This document shows positions 18,236 through 28,825 of a DNA stretch of 64,000 nucleotides, in pieces. The position numbers and the translations under genes were made by a program. The notes under the pieces were generated by a model, which was not told the DNA's origin, ran no database searches, and was given only the letters and a program-made list of their open reading frames with translations. Position 1 is the first letter of the stretch. Each line of letters opens with the position of its first letter. Origin of the DNA: Glaciecola sp. HTCC2999 (GTDB taxonomy: Bacteria; Pseudomonadota; Gammaproteobacteria; Enterobacterales; Alteromonadaceae); NCBI RefSeq assembly GCF_000155775.1, contig NZ_DS989810.1, positions 408,989 through 472,988 of the forward strand. The letters run 5' to 3'.

Positions 18236-18259
18236 AAAACTGAACCTAAGCTCAGTTTT
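18236..18259 (-). terminator. Weak hairpin after the serine hydrolase gene
   Basis: The 8-bp arms AAAACTGA (18236-18243) and TCAGTTTT (18252-18259) surround an 8-base loop, 24 bp after the hydrolase stop. Read on the minus strand, the hairpin ends in four T residues. It would separate the hydrolase transcript from the bacteriocin-like pair. Strength is uncertain because the T tract is short. Confidence 0.45.
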
Positions 18260-18282
18260 TAGCATAATAAAATAGTGTCTAA

Positions 18283-19458
18283 CTACTCAACCGCCCCAAG
18301 AATCGTCTCATACATTTCTTGGCGCAAGCGTTTTTCTTTGGCGGGAGCGGCGCTTGCCCAACTACTATTAACCGCAATAACCAACTGCGCCTCTGGGTGA
18401 ATATAGATCCCCTGACCAAAGATCCCTCGCCCTTGGAAACTGCCATCATCCCATGTCCACCATTGATAGCCATATCCACGTCCTGCTTGCCCAATATCAG
18501 CTTGTTTTGTGGTCGCCTTAGCAAACCAGCCTTCAGGCACAATAGACTCACCATCAATCATCGCGCCATCTAAAATAAATTGACCAAATCGTGCATAGTC
18601 TTTTGTAGCCGCTTGAATACAACATCCACTGATCTCATGATCAGTAGGCCCCAACACCCAAGTCGCGTCCTGTTCAACACCAATCTTTGACCATACTTTG
18701 TCAGATAAATAATCCGATAACGTCTGCCCCGTCGCTTGACTTACCAACAGCCCAATCAAATTTGTTTCACCCGTACTATATAACCAGCGCTCTCCTGCTG
18801 GCACCGCACGGGTCAACTCACGCATGTAACTGGCAGTAACATCCACACCTTCTGCTGGAGCGGTAAAATTAAATTTTGACACATCAGACTCAGGATCAGA
18901 ATAATCCTCATCCCATGCTACGCCAGAAGTCATGGTTAATAACTGCTCTATCGTTACGTCATCATAGGCACTGCCGATCATCGAAGGGATATAATCACTG
19001 ACCTTGTCTTGCAAGCTCTTAATATAGCCATCTTTAATTGCTGCACCCACCATAGTCGAAGTAAATGACTTAGCCACCGAAAAACTTGTCCACTTACTAT
19101 CAGGGGTAAAACCTAATCCATACCCTTCATAAATCAGCTTACCTTGATGCAGCACCACTAGACTGCCGATGGATTGTTCCTCAAAAAAGCGCTGTATTTG
19201 TGCTTCACTCAATGCCAACGCCGGCCCTTGTGCTAATGGTTGAACGTCATTGCCTTTGGAGATAGTACGCTGAGGTAAAATACTGACTTTATGAATGGAC
19301 TGAAAACCCGCATCACGTTGTGCTTGGTTCCAAAATAAGACGTTTTGGTCCTTGGGTGGATCGAGTATCAACACCTTTACATGCGGATCAATATTTACCC
19401 ATACCAATGCCAGGATCACCACGACACTCGATGTCACTATCAACAACCACTTTTTCAT
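18283..19458 (-). CDS. Serine hydrolase of the beta-lactamase/NylB-like family
   Basis: 391 residues with one N-terminal membrane anchor or uncleaved signal (about residues 4-21). The catalytic Ser-x-x-Lys motif is SVAK within TSFSVAKSFTSTMVG. The Tyr of the second motif is in WLYSTGETN. Both resemble 6-aminohexanoate-dimer hydrolase (NylB) and class C-type esterases more than true beta-lactamases. WWTWDDGSFQGRGIFGQGIYI near the C-terminus corresponds to the third active-site region. The protein probably acts in the periplasm on esters or amides. The physiological substrate is unknown. It is not clearly in an operon with its neighbours. Confidence 0.85.
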   Translation of the reverse strand: MKKWLLIVTSSVVVILALVWVNIDPHVKVLILDPPKDQNVLFWNQAQRDAGFQSIHKVSILPQRTISKGNDVQPLAQGPALALSEAQIQRFFEEQSIGSLVVLHQGKLIYEGYGLGFTPDSKWTSFSVAKSFTSTMVGAAIKDGYIKSLQDKVSDYIPSMIGSAYDDVTIEQLLTMTSGVAWDEDYSDPESDVSKFNFTAPAEGVDVTASYMRELTRAVPAGERWLYSTGETNLIGLLVSQATGQTLSDYLSDKVWSKIGVEQDATWVLGPTDHEISGCCIQAATKDYARFGQFILDGAMIDGESIVPEGWFAKATTKQADIGQAGRGYGYQWWTWDDGSFQGRGIFGQGIYIHPEAQLVIAVNSSWASAAPAKEKRLRQEMYETILGAVE

Positions 19459-19476
19459 ACCCGTTCCTTATTTTTA

Positions 19477-20181
19477 TTATTTAGTAAACGCCATTAATAT
19501 ATTGGCATGCTCGTCATCTTCAAACAAACATTGGATTGATTCAAAACCAGTTTCAGTAGCAATCTCTATCAAGGTGTCTTTACACGCAGGAAAGTCGCTA
19601 CTACGGACATGATCATCTAAAATAGTCTTTTCAGTATCATTTAGCTCAGTCCAATCGGTCATGGGCTTAGCTAAATATCGGTCTAAATATGTGTCGCGTG
19701 GTTCGTCTTTGTGTGGATACACATCAATCAAATAAAAACATCCCCCTTTATCTAAGAGCTGGTAGATATTGTGGAATGCATGAATGCGTTGTTCTGGCGC
19801 TAAATGATGCAGCGCAAAACCTGAAAATATCACATCAAACTGAACACGTTGTGTCACTAAATCTGCTAATGCATGCTCAAAATCATTGTTGATAAGGTGC
19901 GTTTGGATCTGTAAAGGCGTTAAGAAATGCTGAGCATGCGCTAATGCATCGGCTGATAAATCGATGCCCGTATATGCACTGATGGGCGTATGCTTTAAGC
20001 GCCCTGTAATCGTTTGTGCGTCACCACAACCAATATCTAAAAATGAAAACGGCGCATGTATATGGGAGATTAAATCATCCTCCAACACACTATAAATTTG
20101 GTCATGCCCCATATAGTTGTGTTGCAAAATTTTTTGATAAAGCGACCAGTGATGGTCAAACATCTTGTTATATTCGTTCAT
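19477..20181 (-). CDS. Class I SAM-dependent methyltransferase
   Basis: 234-residue Rossmann-fold methyltransferase. Motif I is FLDIGCGDAQTITG. An acidic residue that would hold the SAM ribose appears in YTGIDLSADAL. Later come FDVIFSGFALHHL and GGCFYLIDVYPHKDE. There is no transmembrane segment. The substrate is not evident. It lies 18 bp upstream of the serine hydrolase and may be cotranscribed with it. Confidence 0.85.
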   Translation of the reverse strand: MNEYNKMFDHHWSLYQKILQHNYMGHDQIYSVLEDDLISHIHAPFSFLDIGCGDAQTITGRLKHTPISAYTGIDLSADALAHAQHFLTPLQIQTHLINNDFEHALADLVTQRVQFDVIFSGFALHHLAPEQRIHAFHNIYQLLDKGGCFYLIDVYPHKDEPRDTYLDRYLAKPMTDWTELNDTEKTILDDHVRSSDFPACKDTLIEIATETGFESIQCLFEDDEHANILMAFTK

Positions 20182-20240
20182 CTTTCTACCCCTATGGGAA
20201 AAAGCAATGTGATGGTATTATCACCGCCCAAAGTAAAGTG

Positions 20241-22021
20241 TTAGAGCTCACCAATCACGCCTTCACGACGTTTATCAGCAGCCCCTTCTAATGTGCCGTC
20301 AGCATGACGCTTGATCACGCTTAATCCCGAGTTTTCACCTCGAGAGGCATCAACATCAAAACCTAACTCGCGCATGCCATCGATTAATGCTATTGGTGCT
20401 AAATCTTTTTCTAATCTTACTGTTGCACCTCGAGCCACCATATTGGGCAGATCAACGGCTGCTTGCGGGCTCATGCCCCACTCAAACACCCCCACCAAGG
20501 TTTTAACAGTGTAAGCAATAATATTATTACCACCCGGTGAGCCTGTCGCTAATAAAAATTCACTATCAGAATCTAACACAATAGAGGGTGACATGGATGA
20601 TCGCGGGCGTTTACCACCGGCGACAGCATTAGCAATAGGATTACCTTGGGCATCCACAGAACGAAACGAGAAATCAGTGAGCTGGTTATTCAAAAACATG
20701 CCACCGACCATGCGTGTTGTACCAAAAATACTCTCTACAGAAGCCGTCATGGAAACCACGTCACCTTGCTTATCAACTACCACAAAATGCGTGGTACCAT
20801 GCACATCATCAGTAGCGTCTATTCCAGCTGTCACCGTTTGCTCAGTGTCATTAAACGGCCAAGGATCGCCGGCAATCATGGTCACTTTTGACGCGCTATT
20901 CGGTGCTATTAACCCAGCACGTTGCGTTAAGTACTCAGCATTTAACATACCTTTTAATGGCATATCTATAAAATTAGGATCGGCAATATAGCGGTCACGA
21001 TCGGCATAGGCGAGTTGCTGGGCTTGAGCAAGAATGCCCCAATTTTTTGGATCAGATGCCCCACCGGCACTAAACTTAGGACCATGCTCTAATAAGCCCA
21101 TAATCATCCCTACCGCTACCCACGATGAAGGGGGTGGCGCACCGCAGATTTGGTGACTACGATATGTTTGACACAACGCTTGGTGACGCACCGGACGATA
21201 CGCGGCCATGTCAGCCATTGTTAGCGTCCCTGGACGAGGAGCCTGCCCTACCATAGCGACAATCTCACGCGCAATTTGACCGGTATAAAATGAACGAGGA
21301 TCTTCAGCAATTTTAGATAAGGCGTCGGCATAATCGGTATTCACTAATACATGACCGACAGGATAAGGATTGCCTTGTTCATCATAAAAGTACTCAAATG
21401 CGTCTGTTGGACCTTCACTCACATCTTTAGGTATATATTGCCAAAGCGCTCTAACATGCCATACAAGCGTGGAGAGATTTCAAATCCGTCAGAAGCTAAC
21501 TGTGAAGCAGAACCAAAAAGTTCAGACCAAGGCAGTATCCCCTGTTCTTGGTGTGCCAGCTCGAGCATCGCCACCACACCCGGTACACCCGTTGCGATAC
21601 CACTGGTTTTGGCTTGAATAAACCCCATACGCGTATTCGCATCCACCATGAACATGTCACTTTTTGCAGCCATTGGTGCGATTTCACGCCCATCATACAC
21701 CATCACATCTTTAGACTGATTATCATAATGCACCATAAATGCACCACCGGCTAAACCTGAGCTTTGCGGCTCCACTAGACTTAGCACCGCTTGAATCGCA
21801 ATAGCAGCATCTACCGCTGAACCACCGGCTTGTAGCACATCTAAACCGGCTTGAGTTGCATGAGGATTGGCAGTGACCACCATTGCAGGTGATGAAGATA
21901 GCTGTTGTTCAGTTGATTGTGTCGTTGGTTCTGACAAAGAAGAAATACCACACCCTATTAAAAGCGATGAAGTAACTAAAAACAAAGTAAATACAGAAAA
22001 CATAGACCGCGAAGTTTTCAT
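20241..22021 (-). pseudogene. ggt: Gamma-glutamyltransferase, frameshifted
   Basis: Two adjacent frames together encode one gamma-glutamyltranspeptidase. The first (21419-22021) holds a lipoprotein signal (LLIGC) and the N-terminal part of the large subunit, and ends at ISPRLYGMLERFGN followed by a TGA. The second (20241-21422) continues with EYFYDEQGNPYPVG and contains the autocleavage/catalytic Thr in DVHGTTHFVVVD and the small-subunit motifs GKRPRSSMSP and TGSPGGN. The break falls at an AT dinucleotide run (21432-21438). Removing two bases restores the frame as FGNIPKDVSEGP. The enzyme would normally degrade glutathione in the periplasm. Whether it is inactive, slipped by repeat variation or a sequencing error is unresolved. 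Confidence 0.85.
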
Positions 22022-22143
22022 AACACATCCAAGTAAACGAAAAAGGTAAGGCTTTTAATACTACACTAACTTTCTATTGAGTATAAAGGAGATTACAGGC
22101 TGTACCTTCATTCGTATTCCATTTAAACACACCCCCTAAATGC

Positions 22144-22725
22144 CTAAAATCGATAACGCCCGGATAAAGCGAAGGTTTCCGAATCAGAGTATTTCATATA
22201 GGAGGCGCCAAGACTCCATTGGTCAAAGTCACGGCGCGCCCCTAGTTGATAATACTTTTGATCACTGCCCTCGCGCCATTTTTGTATCCCCGTGCCTGCA
22301 AACCCGACCACGGATTCAAAAAAGCGGTACTGTAACTGGGTATTCAAACTAATATAAGTAGTGTCGGTTTCTGCGTATTCCTCACCTCGTTCAAATTCAA
22401 ACCCGATCGTGCCAAAACCTACTACATAATGGGCTGTTACACGTGCCGTTAACGGGTGAATATAACCGGTTTTGACATGCCATTGACTGACACTAAAATC
22501 GATATCAATCGCTTCATCACTGGCAATGAGTAGCTCTAGCTCAACAAAAGTACGTTCGGTGAGTGATTTATTGAGATGTAACTTGATCCCCGTCGCATTA
22601 AAAACATCATAATCAGCAAACTCACGCTGGACTAATGCCCCCTCAACAAAATCAGATCCCTGATCATTAGCCCATACCTGAGCAGATGACAAAAACAATG
22701 CGCCGCATACCAATAGCGTTTTCAT
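22144..22725 (-). CDS. Small outer-membrane beta-barrel protein
   Basis: 193 residues with a clear signal peptide (cleavage after SAQVWA). Alternating hydrophobic strands rich in Tyr, Phe and Gly follow, and the C-terminus is GRYRF, the aromatic-terminal signature of outer-membrane barrels. Eight strands would fit the size, as in OmpX/OprF-N or YfaZ-like barrels. No function can be given. It is monocistronic. Confidence 0.75.
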   Translation of the reverse strand: MKTLLVCGALFLSSAQVWANDQGSDFVEGALVQREFADYDVFNATGIKLHLNKSLTERTFVELELLIASDEAIDIDFSVSQWHVKTGYIHPLTARVTAHYVVGFGTIGFEFERGEEYAETDTTYISLNTQLQYRFFESVVGFAGTGIQKWREGSDQKYYQLGARRDFDQWSLGASYMKYSDSETFALSGRYRF

Positions 22726-22888
22726 AATATCCTTACATAATTAGTTAATTTATTAATCTAGATAATGTTAAAACGGGGTCAGTTAATGTTCATTAAATTA
22801 AATGTACGATTGCGCGAGCTTTTGTAACGAATTATTTCTAATAGACAATTTTCAAACCTTGGTTAAATGTGCAGTATAGGCAAAATTT

Positions 22889-22898
22889 CTGATATAAT
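22889..22898 (+). promoter_or_regulatory. Extended -10 promoter for ygiQ
   Basis: TGATATAAT lies about 30 bp before the ATG of ygiQ. It is a perfect TATAAT at 22893-22898 preceded by TG-n, the extended -10 element recognised by sigma-70. No good -35 hexamer is present, which is usual for this promoter class. An AGGTGA ribosome site follows at 22915. Confidence 0.5.
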
Positions 22899-22927
22899 CT
22901 GACACTGATTAATCAGGTGAATATCCC

Positions 22928-25159
22928 ATGCAAGCAACTATCAAAGCAGACCGCAGTCTCTTCTCTTATCCCAAATATTGGGCACATTGTTACGGGACAG
23001 CGCCATTCTTGCCGATGTCACGCGCAGAAATGGATGAACTTGGCTGGGATAGCTGCGATATTATTCTCGTCACTGGCGATGCTTATGTCGACCATCCAAG
23101 CTTTGGTATGGCGGTTATCGGACGCTTGTTAGAATCCCATGGCTTTCGTGTGGGGATCATTTCTCAACCAGATTGGCACTCTAAAGACGACTTCATGCAA
23201 CTGGGCGAGCCTAACCTGTACTTTGGTGTGACTGCTGGTAACATGGATTCAATGATTAACCGCTACACTGCGGATAAAAAACTGCGTCATGATGATGCGT
23301 ATACCGCCGGCAACATTGGTGGTAAGCGTCCAGATCGCGCTGTGACAGTGTATACCCAGCGCTGCAAAGAAGCGTTCAAACATATCCCGGTGATCATCGG
23401 CGGCATTGAAGCGAGTTTACGTCGCATCGGTCATTATGATTATTGGTCTGAAAAAATTCGCCGCTCCGTGTTATTTGACTCAAAAGCCGATTTATTGATG
23501 TTTGGTAATGCCGAACGTCCATTGATAGAAGTGACTCATCGCTTAGCCGCTGGTGAAAACATTAAAGACATCACTGATGTGCGCGGAACGGGGATCATTG
23601 TCAAAGAAGCCCTACCGGATTGGCAGGGAGTCGATTCCACGTCATTGGATAAAATTGGTAAAATAGAACCGATAATATCGCCCTATGTCATGCTCCCAGA
23701 TTGTCCGACAGATGCTGACAAAGTCGATCCGGCCAAAGACGTCACCCAAACCGAACAAGTCATCACCATCCAACCCGATGCCAAACGTAAACCATGGGAA
23801 AAGGTGTATGTAAAATTACCGGCATATGAAACGGTCCGCGATAACAAAATGCTCTATGCGCATACTAGTCGGATATTTCACCAAGAAACGAATCCAGGTT
23901 GTGCGCGTGCATTAATGCAACGACATGGCGATCGACATATTTGGTTAAATCCGCCGGCGATGCCTTTAGAAACAGATGAAATGGATGCCGTCTTTGGTAT
24001 GCCTTATCAACGCGTGCCTCACCCGGTATATGGCGATAACAAAATCCCTGCCTATGACATGATTAAGTTCAGCGTTAATATCATGCGTGGTTGTTTTGGT
24101 GGTTGTACCTTCTGTAGTATTACCGAGCACGAAGGCCGCATTATTCAAAGTCGTTCGGAAAAATCTATCTTACGCGAAATCGAAGAAATTCGTGATACGG
24201 TCCCAGGCTTTACCGGTGTTATCTCTGATTTAGGTGGCCCGACGGCCAATATGTATAAACTGCGATGTAAAAGTCCTAAGGCCGAAGCGACATGTCGTCG
24301 TCCATCATGTGTCTATCCGTCAATTTGTGCTCATATGGATACTGACCATACGCCGACGATTAATTTGTATCGTAAAGCACGTGACTTAAAAGGCATTAAG
24401 AAGATCTTAATTGCCTCAGGTGTGCGTTATGATTTGGCTGTAGAAGATCCAAATTACGTCAAAGAGCTCGCCAAACACCATGTCGGCGGGTACTTAAAAA
24501 TCGCGCCGGAGCATACTGAAGATGGTCCTCTAACGAAAATGATGAAGCCGGGTATGGGCAGTTATTATCAGTTCAAAGAGCTGTTTGATAAGTTCTCCAA
24601 AGAAGCCGGTAAAGAACAGTACTTGATCCCCTACTTCATTGCCTCGCACCCTGGCACCAGTGATGAAGATATGTTGGAGCTGGCGATTTGGCTTAAAGAA
24701 AATAAGTTTAAACTCGACCAAGTCCAAAATTTCTATCCATCGCCTATGGCAACGGCAACGACCATGTATCACACCGAAGTGAACTCGTTACGCAAAGTCA
24801 CCAAGGAATCGGAAGAAGTTATCAGTGCGAAGGGCGAGATCCAAAGACGACTTCACAAAGCGATGCTTAGATACCATGATCCGAAGAATTTTGCCCAAAT
24901 TCGTAAAGCTCTAGAGAAAATGGGACGAGCCGATTTAATTGGTCGAGGACCTGAACACTTAGTACCACCAGAAACAGCGCAAGAACGTCAACAAAAAGCG
25001 AAGAAGCCTCACAAAGGCGAGCGCGCTATGACTAAGCACACCGGTTTTAAATACGGTAATAATAGTGGCGGAAAAACACAGCAACCCAACAAAAGATCGA
25101 AAAAGACAAAGACACACTCTGGTAATAAACAAAAACACGCTTCATCGCGACCGCAGTAA
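22928..25159 (+). CDS. ygiQ: YgiQ-family radical SAM protein
   Basis: 743 residues. The radical SAM cluster motif is C-x3-C-x2-C (CFGGCTFC, Cys389, 393 and 396). The N-terminal YgiQ domain ([17 protein letters not shown], then [17 protein letters not shown]) and a very basic Lys/Gln-rich C-terminal tail of about 60 residues also fit the family. YgiQ is widely conserved in bacteria, and its reaction is not established. A strong extended -10 promoter and AGGTGA ribosome site precede it. It appears monocistronic. Confidence 0.93.
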   Translation: MQATIKADRSLFSYPKYWAHCYGTAPFLPMSRAEMDELGWDSCDIILVTGDAYVDHPSFGMAVIGRLLESHGFRVGIISQPDWHSKDDFMQLGEPNLYFGVTAGNMDSMINRYTADKKLRHDDAYTAGNIGGKRPDRAVTVYTQRCKEAFKHIPVIIGGIEASLRRIGHYDYWSEKIRRSVLFDSKADLLMFGNAERPLIEVTHRLAAGENIKDITDVRGTGIIVKEALPDWQGVDSTSLDKIGKIEPIISPYVMLPDCPTDADKVDPAKDVTQTEQVITIQPDAKRKPWEKVYVKLPAYETVRDNKMLYAHTSRIFHQETNPGCARALMQRHGDRHIWLNPPAMPLETDEMDAVFGMPYQRVPHPVYGDNKIPAYDMIKFSVNIMRGCFGGCTFCSITEHEGRIIQSRSEKSILREIEEIRDTVPGFTGVISDLGGPTANMYKLRCKSPKAEATCRRPSCVYPSICAHMDTDHTPTINLYRKARDLKGIKKILIASGVRYDLAVEDPNYVKELAKHHVGGYLKIAPEHTEDGPLTKMMKPGMGSYYQFKELFDKFSKEAGKEQYLIPYFIASHPGTSDEDMLELAIWLKENKFKLDQVQNFYPSPMATATTMYHTEVNSLRKVTKESEEVISAKGEIQRRLHKAMLRYHDPKNFAQIRKALEKMGRADLIGRGPEHLVPPETAQERQQKAKKPHKGERAMTKHTGFKYGNNSGGKTQQPNKRSKKTKTHSGNKQKHASSRPQ

Positions 25160-25214
25160 TTGCTCGTGACCAATGAAATAAGCAAGATAAGTATTAGTTA
25201 GGAACATATTAAGC

Positions 25215-25961
25215 ATGACACCACATGAACTCATTAAAAAGATCCAAACTGCACCTGAGAGTATTGCATTTGAAGATGTGATGTCAGTGATTAACGATCA
25301 TTACGATTATACCCCTACTTCGTTTCGTAATGGTGATGTATCGAATGACGCTGGGACAAATGAAGGTTCATGTAAAATATTCGCTTTTGCGCAGTTGCAT
25401 AAACTATCAAAAACTGCGACTTTGGCTTTATTCGGCCAGTTCTATCGAGAAGATGTGTTAGGTCATCCTGATGCAACAGATCATGGGAATATTCGTAACT
25501 TTATGACGCACGGTTGGCCAGGTATCGAGTTTCACCAACCCGCGTTAAGTGAAAAACAACCTACTGGACGGTTGACGACTCGTACTATCGCCATGCATGC
25601 CGATACCAATCCAGCTGGTGATATATTTGGAGGCTGGGTACTATCACAAATGGATATGGCAGCAGGTATTAGCGCAGGTCAACGTGCTCAAGGCCGTGTT
25701 GTTACCGTCGCGTTAGATGGTATGAGCTTTATAAAGCCTGTGCATGTTGGAGACATTTTAGGTGTCTATACTAATATTGTGCGCGTGGGTCGCAGCTCGA
25801 TTGATGTGAAAGTGGAGTGTTGGGTACGCCGGGCGCGAATTGGCCAGCGCGAAAAGGTCACCGAGGCCATCTTTAAATTTGTAGCGCTAGATAGCGAAGG
25901 TAAATCAATGGCAGTTCCCGCGCTGGATGAACTGCCACATTATGTTGACAGTCAGTTATAA
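25215..25961 (+). CDS. HopJ-domain / YciA-type acyl-CoA thioesterase fusion
   Basis: Two domains lie in one 248-residue frame. Residues 1 to about 112 match the HopJ (type III effector HopPmaJ-like) domain: FEDVMSVINDHYDYTPTSF, then NEGSCKIFAFAQLHKLS and HGNIRNFMTHGWPGI. From about residue 115 the sequence is a YciA-like hotdog thioesterase: HADTNPAGDIFGGWVLSQMD with the catalytic Asp, then GMSFIKPVHVGDIL. HopJ homologues are usually free-standing genes in marine gammaproteobacteria, so the fusion is unusual. The thioesterase half should hydrolyse short or medium acyl-CoAs. The HopJ half has no established activity. An AGGA site lies upstream. The gene is convergent with the SDR gene. Confidence 0.85.
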   Translation: MTPHELIKKIQTAPESIAFEDVMSVINDHYDYTPTSFRNGDVSNDAGTNEGSCKIFAFAQLHKLSKTATLALFGQFYREDVLGHPDATDHGNIRNFMTHGWPGIEFHQPALSEKQPTGRLTTRTIAMHADTNPAGDIFGGWVLSQMDMAAGISAGQRAQGRVVTVALDGMSFIKPVHVGDILGVYTNIVRVGRSSIDVKVECWVRRARIGQREKVTEAIFKFVALDSEGKSMAVPALDELPHYVDSQL

Positions 25962-25968
25962 CCTTAAC

Positions 25969-26901
25969 TCACTTACCAATAATTTTATCAGCTAAATTAA
26001 TGCCTAAGAATTGCGCGGCTTTACTTACGAATTTATTAGTTTGTAACCAACCGGTTTGTAGCTCTTGGGCATGCTCTTCTGCAACAATATTATCCCACTG
26101 CGCCAACACATTCTCTGGTGTTTGCTCTTCAGGGGATAAATAAATACCATCGGTTTCTTTGATCACCGCTTTGGCATACCCGCCTGACCCACAGGCTAAA
26201 ATCGTGCGATTAGGGGCTTGTTCAGCGACTAAGGCTAGTAACCCTGCTGACACCGACTCAACCGTCATTAAATCTAACACGCGCTCATCTTCAATTAACG
26301 CTTCGGTCATTGCTGTACGCGCGGTTGGGGATAAACAGTTCACATAGATGTTGTCTTTGAGTCCTTCAATGCATAAGGTATTCATTAAGCCAACAACACC
26401 CATTTTAGCGGCTCCATAATTTGCTTGTCCAAAATTACCGTACAGTCCCGAGGAAGATGTTGTCATGACTATACGACCATACTGCTGAGTTCGCATGATT
26501 GGCCAAACGGCTTTAGAACAATTCGCAGAACCGAGTAAATGTACATCCAAAATCAAACCAAAATCATCCATCGGCATTTTAGTGAATGATTTGTCACGCA
26601 GTATACCGGCATTATTGACCAAGATATCGATCCGCCCCCATGCTGCCATCACATCACTTATCATGAGTTCGACTTCATCAAGCTTGGCGACATTCGCACC
26701 ATTAGCCATGGCTTCACCACCCTCAGCCTCTATTTCAGCCACAACACTTAAAGCCCCAGCAGATAGCGTTCCATCGGCTTGAGCCAAATCGTTAACGACG
26801 ACTTTTGCCCCACGTCGGGCTAACGCTAATGCATGTGAACGGCCTAAGCCTGCACCGGCTCCAGTAATGATAGCAACTTGATTATCGTAGCGAATGGTCA
26901 T
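25969..26901 (-). CDS. SDR-family hydroxyacyl-CoA-dehydrogenase-like oxidoreductase
   Basis: Short-chain dehydrogenase of 310 residues. The cofactor motif is GAGAGLGRSHALALA, followed by NNAG. The catalytic Ser-Tyr-Lys set is in TTSSSGLYGNFGQANYGAAKMG. The sequence and the roughly 60-residue C-terminal extension resemble the dehydrogenase half of peroxisomal multifunctional enzyme type 2, so the substrate may be a 3-hydroxyacyl-CoA. It lies 7 bp from a thioesterase gene but on the opposite strand. It is otherwise alone. Confidence 0.85.
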   Translation of the reverse strand: MTIRYDNQVAIITGAGAGLGRSHALALARRGAKVVVNDLAQADGTLSAGALSVVAEIEAEGGEAMANGANVAKLDEVELMISDVMAAWGRIDILVNNAGILRDKSFTKMPMDDFGLILDVHLLGSANCSKAVWPIMRTQQYGRIVMTTSSSGLYGNFGQANYGAAKMGVVGLMNTLCIEGLKDNIYVNCLSPTARTAMTEALIEDERVLDLMTVESVSAGLLALVAEQAPNRTILACGSGGYAKAVIKETDGIYLSPEEQTPENVLAQWDNIVAEEHAQELQTGWLQTNKFVSKAAQFLGINLADKIIGK

Positions 26902-27007
26902 GGCGTTTCCTCAAATATTGTTATTATTGTGGCCAAAGCCTATCACTGTTTAAACTTTTTGTATGCTGACACGTATTAATGAATAATTATTACAATAGGT
27001 TATTATT

Positions 27008-27661
27008 ATGCGCCAGTTCTTCGCTCCACTTATTCTAGGCTCAACAATACTACAAGGTCTTTTTATGTCAGTTTCTGCCAACGAAGCAAATCCACCAATC
27101 TATAAGGGCACTGAAACATTAGCGTATGAAGTCGTTCAGAAATTGGGTGAGGATATTGAGATCCGTGCCTATGCGCCGGCTGTGAAAGTCTCCGCTGTGG
27201 CCGATGGTGAAAATAACGCTTTTGGTCAATTATTTCGTTATATCTCAGGGGCTAACTCTGTCAATAAAGATATTGCGATGACATCGCCTGTAGAAACGAG
27301 CTCAGCATCAGCCAAAATCGCCATGACCACACCAGTGGAAATGACGATGAATAGCCAAAAGAATATGCAAATGAGTTTCTTTTTACCTTCTATGTATAAT
27401 TATAACACTGCACCTAAACCCACCGGTCCTGGTGTTACTCTTACCGAAGTTCCTGCTAAGTTAGTTGGCGTCATTCGCTTTTCGGGTTTACGTGGCGAGA
27501 GTAAAGTCACTGAAAAAACGACACAATTACGTGAAAGTTTAGAAAACGCTAATTATCAAATCATCTCAGAGCCTGTCATGATGGGGTATGATGCGCCTTG
27601 GACGTTATGGTTCAAACGTCGCAATGAAGTGATGTTTGAAGTGGTGAGTCCTGCTTCATAA
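27008..27661 (+). CDS. SOUL-family heme-binding protein
   Basis: 217 residues with a likely signal peptide (hydrophobic up to about residue 24, ending VSANEA). The rest is a SOUL/HBP domain: YEVVQKLGEDIEIRAYAP, AFGQLFRYISGAN, KIAMTTPVEM, FFLPSMY and DAPWTLWFKRRNEV at the end. Relatives bind heme or tetrapyrroles. A periplasmic location is inferred from the leader. It is transcribed alone, divergent from the SDR gene. Confidence 0.85.
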   Translation: MRQFFAPLILGSTILQGLFMSVSANEANPPIYKGTETLAYEVVQKLGEDIEIRAYAPAVKVSAVADGENNAFGQLFRYISGANSVNKDIAMTSPVETSSASAKIAMTTPVEMTMNSQKNMQMSFFLPSMYNYNTAPKPTGPGVTLTEVPAKLVGVIRFSGLRGESKVTEKTTQLRESLENANYQIISEPVMMGYDAPWTLWFKRRNEVMFEVVSPAS

Positions 27662-27820
27662 ATGATTAGATATAGAGTGAGCTAACTCAACGCAAATAAT
27701 GAGCACGCCATCAGAAATGTCCTATTGTTCAGCTAACTATTAAGACTAAAAGCTATCTAGAGTTCATTCTATTGAAGCTGTAGATTACATTCTTGTCTTT
27801 TTTTGAGAATCCCCTTAATC

Positions 27821-28693
27821 ATGCCCCAACGCTATCAGTTTCTCATCCCATGGCTATTTCTCGTCGTGTGGAGCTCCGGCTATTCGATGGCAAAATTAGC
27901 ATTAGAATATACTCTGCCTTTTAATTTACTAGCATATCGCTTTTTAGGCGCAGCGTTAGTAGTGACACCATTAGTGATTTTTATGCGTCTACCGCTACCA
28001 AACTGGTCACATGCTAAAAGCCTCATTGGTACAGGTATATTCCTACATCTGGGCCATTTTGGCACGATGTATGTCGGTATGAAACTCGGTGCAAGTGCCA
28101 ATATCATGGCGTTATTTGCTGCCTCACAACCGGTATTGATCATTCTTACCGGTGCTTTATTAGCCAAACAAATGCCCTCATGGAAAATTTGGCTAGGGCT
28201 CATGATGGGATTAACTGGCGCGGCTTGGGTGATTGGTGTGGATATGCAAGGCGATACCGGTTATGTATTAGGTGCTATTCTTGGTTTTGTCGCAGTCGTA
28301 GGTATGTCTATTGGCCAAGTTATCGAAAAGCGTCGCAGCCTGCCACTTCATCCTTTGGTAGCCACCTGGGTACAGTATATTTTTGCAGCTATTATTAGTG
28401 TACCTTTGGCGTTAGTGACTGAAGGGATAGTGTTTGACCCTACTCCAGCGTTCTTTTTCTCAGTGGGTCATTTAATCGTCATGAATACCGTGGTCGGGAT
28501 CTTATTGATGTTTGCAATGGTAAGAAGTGGTTCGATGTCTCAAGCAACGGCAATTATGTTTTTAGTCCCAGCAGTTGCAGCAATAATTGCGTGGCCAGTC
28601 GCGGGGGAAACAGTGCCATTAATTGCCGTTCCAGGGATGTTGTTAGCCATGGCTGGCGCGATTTGGACGAGAAAAGTCACTCAAAGTAAATAA
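27821..28693 (+). CDS. EamA/DMT-family transporter
   Basis: Drug/metabolite-type permease of 290 residues from the ATG at 27821; a TTG at 27803 is also in frame. Ten hydrophobic segments form two EamA repeats, the first starting LFLVVWSSGYSMAKLAL, the second starting GYVLGAILGFVAVVG. The typical WSSGY and GALLAKQMPSWKIWLG segments are visible. The substrate is unknown. It lies just before the tRNA gene. Confidence 0.85.
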   Translation: MPQRYQFLIPWLFLVVWSSGYSMAKLALEYTLPFNLLAYRFLGAALVVTPLVIFMRLPLPNWSHAKSLIGTGIFLHLGHFGTMYVGMKLGASANIMALFAASQPVLIILTGALLAKQMPSWKIWLGLMMGLTGAAWVIGVDMQGDTGYVLGAILGFVAVVGMSIGQVIEKRRSLPLHPLVATWVQYIFAAIISVPLALVTEGIVFDPTPAFFFSVGHLIVMNTVVGILLMFAMVRSGSMSQATAIMFLVPAVAAIIAWPVAGETVPLIAVPGMLLAMAGAIWTRKVTQSK

Positions 28694-28825
28694 ATTACAT
28701 CTTTTGGGTTGACACTATTAAGCAAACACCTATAATACCGCTCACTTGCTTAGGAACACATAGCTTTTTTAAACAAGTTAACATGACGAATTAGCCCTTA
28801 ATTCAGTATGTTTAAGTAATAAAAT

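Noticed and set aside
18279..18557. Minus-strand frame inside the serine hydrolase gene
   Set aside because: It lies wholly within a well-supported gene in another frame and has no domain or ribosome-site support.
21419..22021. Short GGT-like frame as a separate functional gene
   Set aside because: It ends abruptly inside the large subunit, lacks the catalytic Thr, and continues in another frame at an AT repeat. It is one broken gene, not two.
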